From assembly GCA_015680685.1 (NCBI GenBank), contig MNCI01001919.1, positions 1,019,344 to 1,083,343 of the forward strand: a DNA stretch of 64,000 nt. Direction: 5' to 3'. This DNA comes from Gnetum montanum (Eukaryota; Streptophyta; Gnetopsida; Gnetales; Gnetaceae). Below are positions 51,232-61,560 of the stretch, in pieces. Both the position numbers and the translations under genes were made by a program. The notes under the pieces were generated by a model. The model ran no database searches, was not told the origin of the DNA, and saw only the letters and a list, made by a program, of their open reading frames with translations. Numbering within the stretch: position 1 is the first letter of the stretch; every line of letters starts with the position of its first letter.

Positions 51232-53648
51232 AATAAAATACAAATAGCCCCAGAAGACCAAGCCAAGACTACATTCACTAGTCCTTGGGGAATGTTTGCA
51301 TACAAACAGATGTTGTTTGTCTTGTGCAATGCCCCTGCAACATTTCAACAACTAGTTCTAAGCATATTCCAATAGCAGATAGGGAATGGCGTGGAGGTCT
51401 TTATGGACAACTTCTCCACTTATGGAGCAAACTTTGATCAAGCCTTGGACCAGTTGGAGAAAGTGTTAAAAAGATGTATAGAAATCAATTTGAGGCTCAA
51501 TTGACAGAAAATTCATTTGATGGTCCAAGAAGGCATAGTACTAGGGCACAAAATCTCACACATAGGGATAGAGGTAGACTCCAAGAAAATCAAAATTATC
51601 TAAGGAATTACTTGCCAACTAGAAACTGTCAAAGATATTTGGTCATTTCTTAGACATACTAGCTACTATAGGAGATTTATTGAGAATTTTTCAAAGGTTG
51701 CCAAACGATTGGTGGAATTAATGAAAAAGGATGTACCTTTCGAGTGGACCAGGGAATGAGAATTAGCTTTGGAAACTCTGAAACAGAAGCTAGTAGAAAC
51801 ACCCATTCTACAAGCTCCTGATTGGTCCAAACTATTCCATATCATGATTGACGCTTCCAACTATGCCTTAGGAGTTGTACTTACATAGTTAGATGACCAG
51901 AAGTGTCATTATTACATCCACTGTGCAAGTAGAAGTATTGCTGGTGCACAACTTAACTACACTACCACATAGAAAGAATTAATGGCTGTAGTGTATACAC
52001 TAGAAAATTTTAGACACTATGTATTGGGATATAAAGTATATATACATACAGATCATAGTGCAATCCGGTTTCTCATGAATAAGCCAATGGTAAGCCCTCG
52101 TATCATACGATAGCTTGTAATCTTACAAGAGTTCGATCTTACGATGATCGATCATAAAGGCACCGAGAACGTAGTTGCTGATCATTTATCTCAATTGCGA
52201 TGGGATAACAAAGAGGACAAGAATCCAATTTCTGATTATTTTCCTGATGAATTCCTCTTTGTTGGTGTAGTGAATAATCAATCACCCATGGAGACAAACT
52301 GGTACAGTAGCATTCTTACCTATCTCCTAACTCAACAAATACCATAAGGGTTAAACCTTAAGAAGAAACAATAATTTCTTCACCAAGCCACGTACTTTAT
52401 GGAAATTAATGGGAAACTTTAGAAAGTGTGTCCCGATGGCTTAGTTCAATGGTGTGTTCTCGATATAGATCAATTGCGAGTTCTCCAAGATGCTCATGAG
52501 AGTTCTTGTGGGGGTCATTACGCTGGGAGATGAATGACCATCAAGATCTTACTTGCAAGATATTATTAGCCTACATTATTTTGGGATGCCCATCGTTTTG
52601 TCCAATCTTGTGAGTGCTGTCAATGTGATGGGGAAATGACTGCTAGAATGGAGGATCTACAATAATGGATTCAATCGTTAGAACCCTTTAACATTTGGGA
52701 AATTGATTTTATGGGGCTGATTACACAAATGTCCAATGGAAAAGCTTATATTATTGTTGCTGTTTATTGCCTAACAAAATGGGTCGAAGTAGCTGCTTTT
52801 AAGGATTGTACATCATCTACAGCTACATGATTTGTTCAACAACAAATCATAAATAGGTTTGGTGTGCCTCGTGCACTTGTTTCAGATAATGGTACCCACT
52901 CCATAGGTGCAAATTTTTGGAAATGAATGTAACACTTAGGGGTTGAACATAAATTAACTACACCATACCATCGCCAAGCGAACGATCAAGTAGAAGTTAC
53001 CAACAGGGAGATTACACAGATATTGACAAGAACTATTAGCAAGTTTAGGCAAGACTAGAGCACTAAACTGAATGATTCTCTTTGGGCATACCTCTCCACA
53101 TGGAAACTCCCTACAAGCTATTGTCCCTATGAGGTAGTTTATGGTAAATTACCAACGCTTCCTATTCAAACTGAGCTCCGTACACTATCCATGGCATGTG
53201 ACCTCAACCTTGACCTTGATCTAGCACAAAAACAATGGTTAGTAACCCTTAACTTGCTATATGAAAATCGACTAGCTACCCTATCATCTAACAAGTTGCA
53301 CAAGGCATTCAATAAACAACGTGATGACCTAAGGATTAGGAAAGTTAAATATCAACTAGGAGATAAGGTTCTCTACTAGAATCCCACACATGTGCCACAA
53401 TGTACTAAATTTCAAACATTGTGGGAAGGACCTTATATTATTTATGCAACTTTTTCTTCAGGGGCCATGACAATATACAAACCTGAGAGCCTAGATAAGA
53501 AACTGTTGGTTAACATACAACAAACCAAACCTTTCCATGAGCTTAGGATAGCTAGTACACATGCTACCTCTATTGATGGACAACCTTACTCACTCTTTCG
53601 GATCTCCTCATTCCAACTTAGTCATGGGGGAGATGGCCACCTATGCTA
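51232..53648 (+). pseudogene. pol: Element E reverse transcriptase (rest), RNase H, integrase
   Basis: RT continues with APEDQAKTTFTSPWGMFAYK and reaches FMDNFSTYG (51401), where Athila enzymes have FMDDF, so one catalytic Asp is Asn. RNase H has MIDASNYALGVVLT, ELMAVVYTLENFRHYVLGY and HTDHSAIRFLMNKP. Integrase has CGGHYAGR ... CECCQCDG (finger, 52505-52630), EIDFMGLI, ALVSDNGTH and QANDQVEVTN (D, D, E present), ending WEGPYIIYATF and a TAA at about 53646. At least ten in-frame stops, mostly TAG, are spread through it. Confidence 0.9.
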
Positions 53649-54178
53649 ACCATTCTAGGCCCTTAGTTATTTTTGAATTTTTGTTTTACACATTTTTATT
53701 TTACACATTTTTATTTCACACATTTTTGTATTACAAATTTTTCCAACTTTTCATATTTTTGTTTTACACCATTGTTCGTATTTCTACTATTTGTTTGATT
53801 GCTTGATTTACTTTTATTTGTCATCCAATAAGTGCTCATGATGGTGGATTGGATTATATCATATTGATTGCTAATGTTTGGTTTTTACCTTTGAATTATG
53901 ATGTTGATATTAAGGTATGGTTCTTTTGGTAAAATAGGTATGGTTGGTTGCTTCATTTTCTTTCTCTCTATTTCTCTACAAGTTGCCAAATAAAGGCTTG
54001 GATGTCATTTATGTACGAGTGTTCAACACAATGTTGTAATATGCTTATTGATCTATGACTGGGCACATTGAGTCTATCATCCCATTCCACTATCAATTGT
54101 TAATTAGTCAATAATCCCATACCTTCCCAATATTTTGTAAGGAACTTGAGGATGAGGTTTCATTTAGTTGTGGGGGTA
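53649..54178 (+). other. Element E spacer to 3' LTR and polypurine tract
   Basis: T-rich, non-coding; no accessory ORF of the kind found in elements A and F. It closes with TAGTTGTGGGGGTA, the polypurine tract, directly before the LTR. Confidence 0.7.
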
Positions 54179-55066
54179 TGATGAGAGTGGTTACTCTAGT
54201 GGTTTATTCTAATTATTAGAGCAGTTACTCTAGCAGTTTATTCTAATTATTAGGGCAGTTACTCTAGCAATTTATTCTAATTATTAGAGTAGTTGCTCCC
54301 AAGCCTACAAATACAGTGCCCAGGCGCACAATTGGGAAAGAAGTCTTTTAGTAGTCAAGTAGTGAAACTCTTGTAGTTTGTTTGAAAGTTAGAGTATTTT
54401 CCAAGTGCCCATAGCAAGAGGTTTAAGTGTGGATGGATCTTTATTCAAGCATTGTGTACTTGAGCACACCTTATGTATGGCAATAAAGATGAGCTCTTTG
54501 ATTCATCCTTGTAGCACTTGAGATTTGTTTTCTTACACATTTCTTTTATTTTATTTTCTCATGCATTTATTTTATTTTATGCACTTTACATTTATGTTAT
54601 TAGCATAGTAATTCATTTTAATCAATTAAGAAAATCATTAAATTACACTTAGTACGATCACTTCGAGCATGCATGTAACACTTGGTAACCCCTAACGATT
54701 AGCGTTTGGTAATCCCAATAGGGTTGCACTAGTTCAGGATGTGTATGGAAAGTGAGAACAAATTCTGGTGTTAGGATTAGTTAGAACTTAGTTAATGAGT
54801 AGTTAAGATAAATTAGTCACTTAGTTATCTCTCTTCTCCCTTACTAGCACAAGACATAAAAACATAAAAGCTATAAAAATCATATGCCTCAAGCTTACTT
54901 AACCATACAATCATGACATACAAGTAAGCTTGGGAAGACAACGATCAATAAACCCATCCTTGTTCCATAAGGCTGCATAAGCACTTAGTCCTTAAAATTC
55001 GACCAGATCGTGCATGAAATGCTCGTATTTGTATGGTCGAGTGTAGGGGCACCTCACAGCTCATCA
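54179..55066 (+). repeat. Element E: 3' LTR (888 bp)
   Basis: TGATGAGAGTGG...CAGCTCATCA. It has the same 34-bp repeat cluster as the 5' LTR, a TATA box degraded to TACAAATA (about 54306) and GGCAATAAAGATGAGC near 54480. CCAAC follows at 55067-55071. Confidence 0.93.
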
Positions 55067-55071
55067 CCAAC

Positions 55072-55100
55072 TTTGTGATCCATCATACCCCCATGACTAA
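55072..55100 (-). repeat. Element F: 3' LTR start and polypurine tract
   Basis: On the minus strand CAATTAGTCATGGGGGTA leads into TGATGGATCACAAAG at 55085, the first bases of the F LTR. The rest of that LTR lies at 26670-27326, displaced by element E. Confidence 0.75.
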
Positions 55101-55104
55101 TTGA

Positions 55105-58100
55105 AAACTTGTCCTTGAGTGAAAAAAAGTAGGATCGAGCTTCTTACAAAATTTGAAAAGTATGAAACCATAGATTGATTGACTCACTAACTAACTCTAA
55201 GTGCTCAATTGTATGGATTTACAATGATTAAAAAAATGGATGTTCAGGAGAACAAAATTGAACATCCTTGCAAAACTAGACAACTAGAAATCCTCTGATG
55301 GCTGAGGTGAAGAGAAGATTAGACAGTGCTAAGAGATGAAGGCTTCTAGGATGCTAGAGAACCTTCTTTAGCCTCTAGTACCTATGGTAGTAGTGGTTGA
55401 AGCTTAGGTGGTGGCTATGGTTGTCCTGCTATAGTTGCTACTTCTAAAGAAAGGTGAAAGGCATCTAGTAGTGCCTTCATCTTGTCCTCCTTACTCTATG
55501 GATTGTACATAGTTCACGTAGCATCACCAATGTGGGCTGGTATGGGGACATCAAATGGAGAGGGCATTATAGGGAATAACCCCTTATCATTGACAAACTT
55601 GGCTATGAATTATTTTCATTCAACATTGAATGTCTTGATAAGGTTCTATAGTTCCTAGCAGTTATTCATCCTTCTAGCTAGGTTCTCAGTAATTGATTGT
55701 TGGTCTATAAATCAACTACTGGGAACTTCAAGCTCTACGTTAGCTATTTCAAGCTTTTGCTTCATGTCCTTGTGATTCTTAAACTCAACCTCATAGAGGA
55801 TGTATGAGCTAGCCACCTATTTCTCCAACTTTGACGATGGCCTTCTGACTATTAACATTGCCAAGTTTGCATAACAGAGGTTAGCAAGCTCCATGTACTC
55901 TATCATTTCTTTAATTTGCAACTTCTTAAGGAGGATATCTATTTTATTGTAGGCATTCAATTCATCAAAGATTGGCTTCCACACATTTCCTCTTTGTTGG
56001 AGTTACTGGAGGGCCTTGTTCATTTTTGTTTTCACTAGTTAAATCTCTTTTTCATTCACCTCCTTAAGGAGTTTCACTTGGTCCCTATAATGATTCTTCA
56101 CATAGTCAAATTTTAGGGCCTCATTCTTCTAGGCAGCTACCTTAATAGTTGTTTTCTAGTGAAGGGTATGAACTTCCTTCATTACAATATCACAGTTTTC
56201 AACTACCAACCTCCTCATGTCCATGTTCACCTTGGCAAGCTACTCTTGTTGTTGTTGCATAAATTCAACGATCTAATCTTTCTGTGTTTTGACATTGCAC
56301 AAACAATGAATGTTCTTGATCAAAGTAAGATTTTCCTTGCAGACTTAACACAAGTCCTTATTGGTGTTGAAGGTCATTGCCTCTAATAAGGACACGCTGA
56401 AGACCGCTGCCTCCTTTGCGTTCTCAACCTCTTTGAGATTATTTTGAAGCTGTAAGAAAGATTCATCTTGTGTAATTACTTAGCTGAGAATGGTGGGATT
56501 AGTCAAGCAGGCTCTCAATTTTGCAACTTCGGTAACCAACTATCCATTTTTGGTTGTGGCTACCTTAAGTTGGGTGTTGGCAATGATGAGCTTGCCCTTA
56601 GTCTCCAACAACTCTAACTAGGTTACAATGATGTTTTTTGAGAGATCAAAGATCTCTAAAAGTAGTTGTGCAATACCCACTAGTCGGTCTAACATCTCCT
56701 TGTGTTGGGTTGCACTTACCCTTCCACTGCCTACTCTTGTAGATGTTTGCACATATTGAAGTGTAGCAATGTCTAGCATAGTGGCTGTAGGAGCATTCAA
56801 GGCCTCTGCTACATGATCGGCCATCACCTCTACCATTGGTTCTTGTCTATGGTGTTGCATCACTAGGATAGTCGTCCCCTCACGCTCTTTTAGCCACACC
56901 AATAAAGTGGTAGCATTCTAAGAGATCTTGAGAAATTTTTTCTATTCAAGGATGTATACTACCACTTATTGAGTACTCAGATTTGATCTTGCAGGTGCCT
57001 GCATTCTTTGCAAGGAAAAAATAGTGCAATATCTTCTAGCTAGATTATTATTCAAGTTATTTCATTTAAATGGCTCAAAGATAGTTAGTAGACTAAAGGT
57101 TTCCCACCACTTGGTCCTTCCTACTACTACTACAGGAGTTTCTCATGGAGCTTCTTCATGTGCTCGATGGTTGCACAAGCCTCTGGCATTGTTTCTTGGG
57201 TAGGTGGTGATGGTGGTGGCCACTCCTCTTCAAGTAATTTGGCAAGCACATTATCTTTCATCATCTCTTGCCAAGATGTGGTAGAAGCATGACAAAGCAT
57301 GTTGTTGGCGTAATGGGCTATCCCTCCCCTTTTGTAAATTTTTCTGATGAGGCACAAAAAGGGGAGTGTCTTCCTCCCATGCTCATTTTCATTGAATCTC
57401 TACTCAATCTCTAGGAAGATGAGCTGCAAAATATTGACTAAGAGTTTCTACTTACAATAGTACAAGCATGGGTAGAGAAGGTTGTGATCTTGCTCGGCCT
57501 CACTGTTGGGTTTAGGTGGTATGCCACCATCTTTAAATAGGCCCTCTTTGCCTTGGTGAGTGTAATGTACTCCTTATGGTTCACTCCATAGCACCGTTGG
57601 ATCCATTCCTTTTTGACATTTGGGTCCACTTGCATGGAGATCTTCACCAAAATTGCCCTAGTGTCTGGCAACCCAAGGGACTTAGTGATGGCCCTGACCA
57701 AATATGACACATTGATGTCCTTGATCTTTACCATGGAATTTGCTTGTTGATGATTCCAAAAGAGGTACGTCTCCCCCATGTACCACTCCCCACTAGAAGT
57801 GAGGATAGGCCACATGGGAGAGGCTTGTAGTTGTGTTTTCACCTCTTCTAATGCTAGGTCCAAGAAGGGACCAAAGTTTCTTAGAAAACTTCACTTTGGA
57901 TCTCCTTAGAAAAAATTTATCATAAATAGGCCTTGGTCAAGGTGACCTCCAAATTCGATCTAGGCCTCGGTACCTCCTCTTGCCTAGATTGGCTTATCTC
58001 CATTGTGGGAATCTAATAGACAGATTTCACTTTGGGCTCCTTCCAAAGAGGTCCCATTGTGTGTGTTTCTACTTCTTCTTATTGAGGTTTTTGCAACTAC

Positions 58101-58196
58101 TAGCCCCTTTCCCTTTATGGTTGTTTGTCCCATGGTCAGGATGGTCCTACTTTCGATATTCTCTTTGACATCATCTATGATCACAAACATAGCCAA
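55105..58196 (-). pseudogene. Element F accessory ORF (plant transposon-protein-like domain plus coiled coil)
   Basis: Minus-strand homologue of element A's ORF. The N-terminus at 58196 begins MAMFVIIDDVKENI. The domain (57863-57130) has MWPILTSSGEWYMGETYLFW (A: LWPILFESSAWYFGETYQFW), LVRAITKSLGLPDTRAIL, and FLCLIRKIYKRGGI (A: FPCLIRKLCKHVGI). From 56900 to about 55150 the product is Leu/Glu/Lys-rich with heptad spacing. Stops and frameshifts are frequent. It lies between integrase and the 3' LTR, as in element A. Presence in two diverged elements shows it was a real gene of this lineage. Function unknown; no transmembrane stretch or signal peptide seen. Confidence 0.65.
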
Positions 58197-58589
58197 GGAT
58201 TAGCATTTTATGTGTAACTTATAACACTTTAATACCTTGTCTCCTTTAGCTAGTTACACTTAGACTAAGTTGTGATCATGATAGATTAATTATTTTAATA
58301 TTATTTTATCATAATGGCTACCTAAGTTTTTTTGTGAGGTATAACTTAGATGAATTTGTGGTATTTAATATTATTTTATTAGTTAAACCATGTAGGAGTT
58401 AGAAAAATTTTAAAATATTTTTGTTAAAAACCAGTGGTTTATGGCCCCCACAATGTAAAGCTCACCTTTGGTAACTGCAGGGTCAAGAACGAGTAGATTT
58501 GAACAAGCAGTTAGGAAGTTATGGGCTCTAGAAGGCTTTGGGCTCTAAAAATGGCAAAAAATCCCTTGGCGTTTAAGGGCAAATGTGAA

Positions 58590-58690
58590 AAATTGCTAAG
58601 TGTTGATGCATATTTGTAGGATTTTTATGTTGTATTAATGGGGATGCATCGATGCATTAGGCTACACTGATGTAGCCAAAAACTAAAATT
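58590..58690 (-). promoter_or_regulatory. LTR-like block upstream of element F's accessory ORF
   Basis: Minus strand: TAATGCATCGATGCATCC, then about 40 bases on ATATGCATCAACACTTAGCA. Element F's LTR has GCATGCATCGATGCAGG, then ATATGCATCAACATAGCA in the same order (27321 down to 27260). The block is 400-490 bp upstream of the ORF. Confidence 0.5.
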
Positions 58691-58913
58691 TTTCACATCA
58701 AAACTAAGTAAAAATAAATTGTTTTTTCATCAAATTGGAGTCCAAAGGAAGCCAAAAAAACCTAGAATGAGGATGAATCCTTGAAGAGTGCTAGGAATAC
58801 ATTTCAAAAGGAGATTTAGGAGAAGATTATATGCTAAGGAATAAAAAAACTGGATACATTGTAGTGGAAAACATAAGTTTTGAAAGAAAAATGACTAAGG
58901 GATAAGGAAGTTA

Positions 58914-60430
58914 ACTATTGGCGACTATTTGGGACGCGACTGCCAATGAGTGTCCTCCAATAGGATTTAGGTGCTTGTTGGTCTCTAGCAACACCAACGC
59001 CTAGATACCTCCAAATAGACTCAGTGGTTAATGTGAGTATGTGTGTGTGCTATTGTCATGTGTTGTTGTGAAAAATGAAATGATTGGGTTGTGTGTAAAA
59101 CTATACATGACTTATCTTAAAGAGATTCAGCCAACTTTGCAAAGTACTATGAGTTGTTGAGAGTTCCTATTTTGTTCAATTGCCTAGTCTATGCAGTCCT
59201 TATAACACACTACTTACTCTCATTGAGAGGACACATTGGGGGAGATCTCACTTTGGGTCTTGGAGGAGGATTTGTAAAGAAGACATTGTGAAAGATTGCT
59301 TGTAAGATGACTTGTTAAAGACAACATTTCAGCCTCTTTGTCATAGTCCTATGAGTTATGCTTATTATTTTTTATTTTGTAAAAATTGTTTAGCTAGTGG
59401 TTTAGATAGTATCATGCTTGGCAAGTAATTTTGGGATTTTTAGATTGCTCTTATTGTTCTTGTTGCATGATAGAAAATTTCTATTTAAATTTTTCCATAG
59501 AAGAGCTTGTGTTTGAAAGCCTTAAGAGCATTTTAGTAGTAAATTTTGTTATTGTGCAATGTATATGAATTGCTATTGAGATTGTTGCCTCTGCATATAG
59601 TCAAGCCATTGAACGATTCAATAGTCAAGAGGGTTCAGAAAATCTTTGGTATTTTGATAGGACCAGAATAGCTTCTTTTATCTTTAAAGTGGATCTCTGT
59701 GGTATTTCAATAAAAAATTGTCAACTCTTTTGAAGGTTTTGTTGAATGCAATTGTTGACATCCATTATCTAGCCAAAATAGAGTCTAGTACTTAATAGTT
59801 TATGCAGCAATTTTTTGGGTAGCATAGTAGGATTGTCTTGAAGAAATTGCTTATTTGAGCCTTGGAAGTTTGAACAATTCGTAGTTATTGAATTTGGGAT
59901 AGCTTTATTGCGAAGTGTTTACTTGTATCATTTTACCTTGTTTAAACATTTGAGATCTTTACACAAATCTGCTTTCTTTTTCTCTTCTTTCTATTTCCAT
60001 TGAATCTCGCTCTATTTCTAGTTTTCTTGTGGAACTATCTCTTTCTCTGGGGAAAATTAGAAGTAGATTCGCAGAGTTGTGCTCAAATGTTTTTGCAAAA
60101 TTTTATTTGTTACAAGTAGGTATTATAAGGACCGCATAGACTAGGCAATTGAACAAAATAGGAACTCTCAACAACTCACAGTACTTGGCAAAGTTGGCTG
60201 AATCTCTTTAAGATAAGTCATTTGTAGTTTACACACAACGCAATCGTTTCATTTTTCACAACCGCACACCGCAACAGCACACACACATACTCACATTAAC
60301 TACTGAGTCTATTTGGAGGTATCTGGGCCTTGGTGTTGCCAGAGACCAGCAAGCACCTAAATCCTGTTCGAGGACACTCGTTGGTGGTCACGTCCCAAAT
60401 GGTTGCCAACATTAGCCATCCCAACCAAGA
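58914..60430. mobile_element. Long-inverted-repeat element inside F (possible MULE-like or foldback)
   Basis: Arms of about 290-310 bp, 58914-59208 and 60120-60430, are inverted copies of each other with roughly 90% identity by eye (for example GGATTTAGGTGCTTG and TTCAGCCAACTTTGC). About 910 bp between them is AT-rich with no gene I recognise. Flanks AAGGAAG and AAGAAG are too short and imperfect to be accepted as a target duplication. It may be a non-autonomous DNA transposon within element F. Confidence 0.6.
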
Positions 60431-61560
60431 AGTATGCAAGTGGATCCTTCCCATAGTAGGTTCATGCCCTTAATGCCCTTGCATGCCCTTAAACCAAGGA
60501 GTCCATGAACCCCAAGGATGAGTAATGGTTGTGAATTGTTAAAAATTGAATCATCAAAGAAATCATCACAGAATTACTATTGTTACAAAATAAAACCAAC
60601 GATTCAATCATGACAAGAGGTAGTGAGGTGATATGTGGAAATAATAGGTGGATGAGAGAGATTATGAAATGGAGTCCAAATTATGGGTACATGAAATTCC
60701 TTATGGAAGATGTGATTAATATGACTTGAGAGCTTCCGTCCTTAGTTTGAATCAAGATTATCCACTTTCAGTGACTTTGCATTGACACCTTAGATCATTT
60801 CACCCTCCAAGGTACAAGAACATCCCCATAGACCACTCACCATTCCAAAGAAAGAAGAAAAAAGGAGTAGGAGGTGAAAAAGGGCCTCAATTAAAGGGGG
60901 TGCCTTCAGGTATGGGTGACATGTCTTGCTAGCCCCATAACCTATTCTTGTAGCTAGTTATTGTATCTAAGGGGTGTGCTTTGAATTCCAATTGTTTTTT
61001 TTTCGAATGGGAATCACACCATGAAACGACATTGCTTCTTATTTATTGGTTGATGTAGGAATGGTGAGAAATCCATGGAAATACTCATGCAACCTCAAAT
61101 GGCAGGTAGGTACAAAAGTGACAAATCCCCTTAAAGTCACACCCTTTTTTGTCCATTTAATTCGTTCTAAGTTTGGAAAGTACCAAGGCCACTTATTCAT
61201 TATAAGTTATTATTAAGAAGGGACCTCATATTTCCAAAATGAGGAAACACCATGGAGTTATGTGGAGTGGTGTATGATGTGTACTCACTACCTATTATCA
61301 TGAAAATAATTAATGGCCCATTAGTAAATGTCAAAATTCTAAGATGAAATCCTATCATTTGCAATCAAGTAATCAATGAAGTTACAAATGACCATCAATT
61401 AGCAGTTGTAGTTAGCACCAAAGTCCTGATAGTAATAAAGAAAAAGGAAGAAATGTAAGAAAAGTTTAAATAAAGCAAAATATAGAAGAAATTGTAAAAT
61501 ACCCAAGAAAACAGAAAACGTAGTAAAAATGGTGTAAAATAAAAAAGTTAAAAAATCAAG
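60431..61560. other. Element F spacer between inverted-repeat element and integrase
   Basis: AT-rich DNA without a recognisable gene on either strand. Confidence 0.5.

Larger units (their letters stand above)
27327..55066 (+). mobile_element. Element E: Athila-type retrotransposon hosting C and D
   Basis: Bounded by LTRs 27327-28177 and 54179-55066 and by CCAAC duplications. It spans 27.7 kb, but removal of element C (18 kb) and solo LTR D (1.27 kb) leaves about 8.4 kb, an ordinary Athila size with gag, protease, RT, RNase H and integrase. It has no accessory ORF between integrase and the 3' LTR. Confidence 0.92.

Noticed and set aside
58895-60450. Target duplication AAGGAAG / AAGAAG for the foldback element
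   Set aside because: Length and sequence do not agree exactly, so the ends and class of the element stay open.
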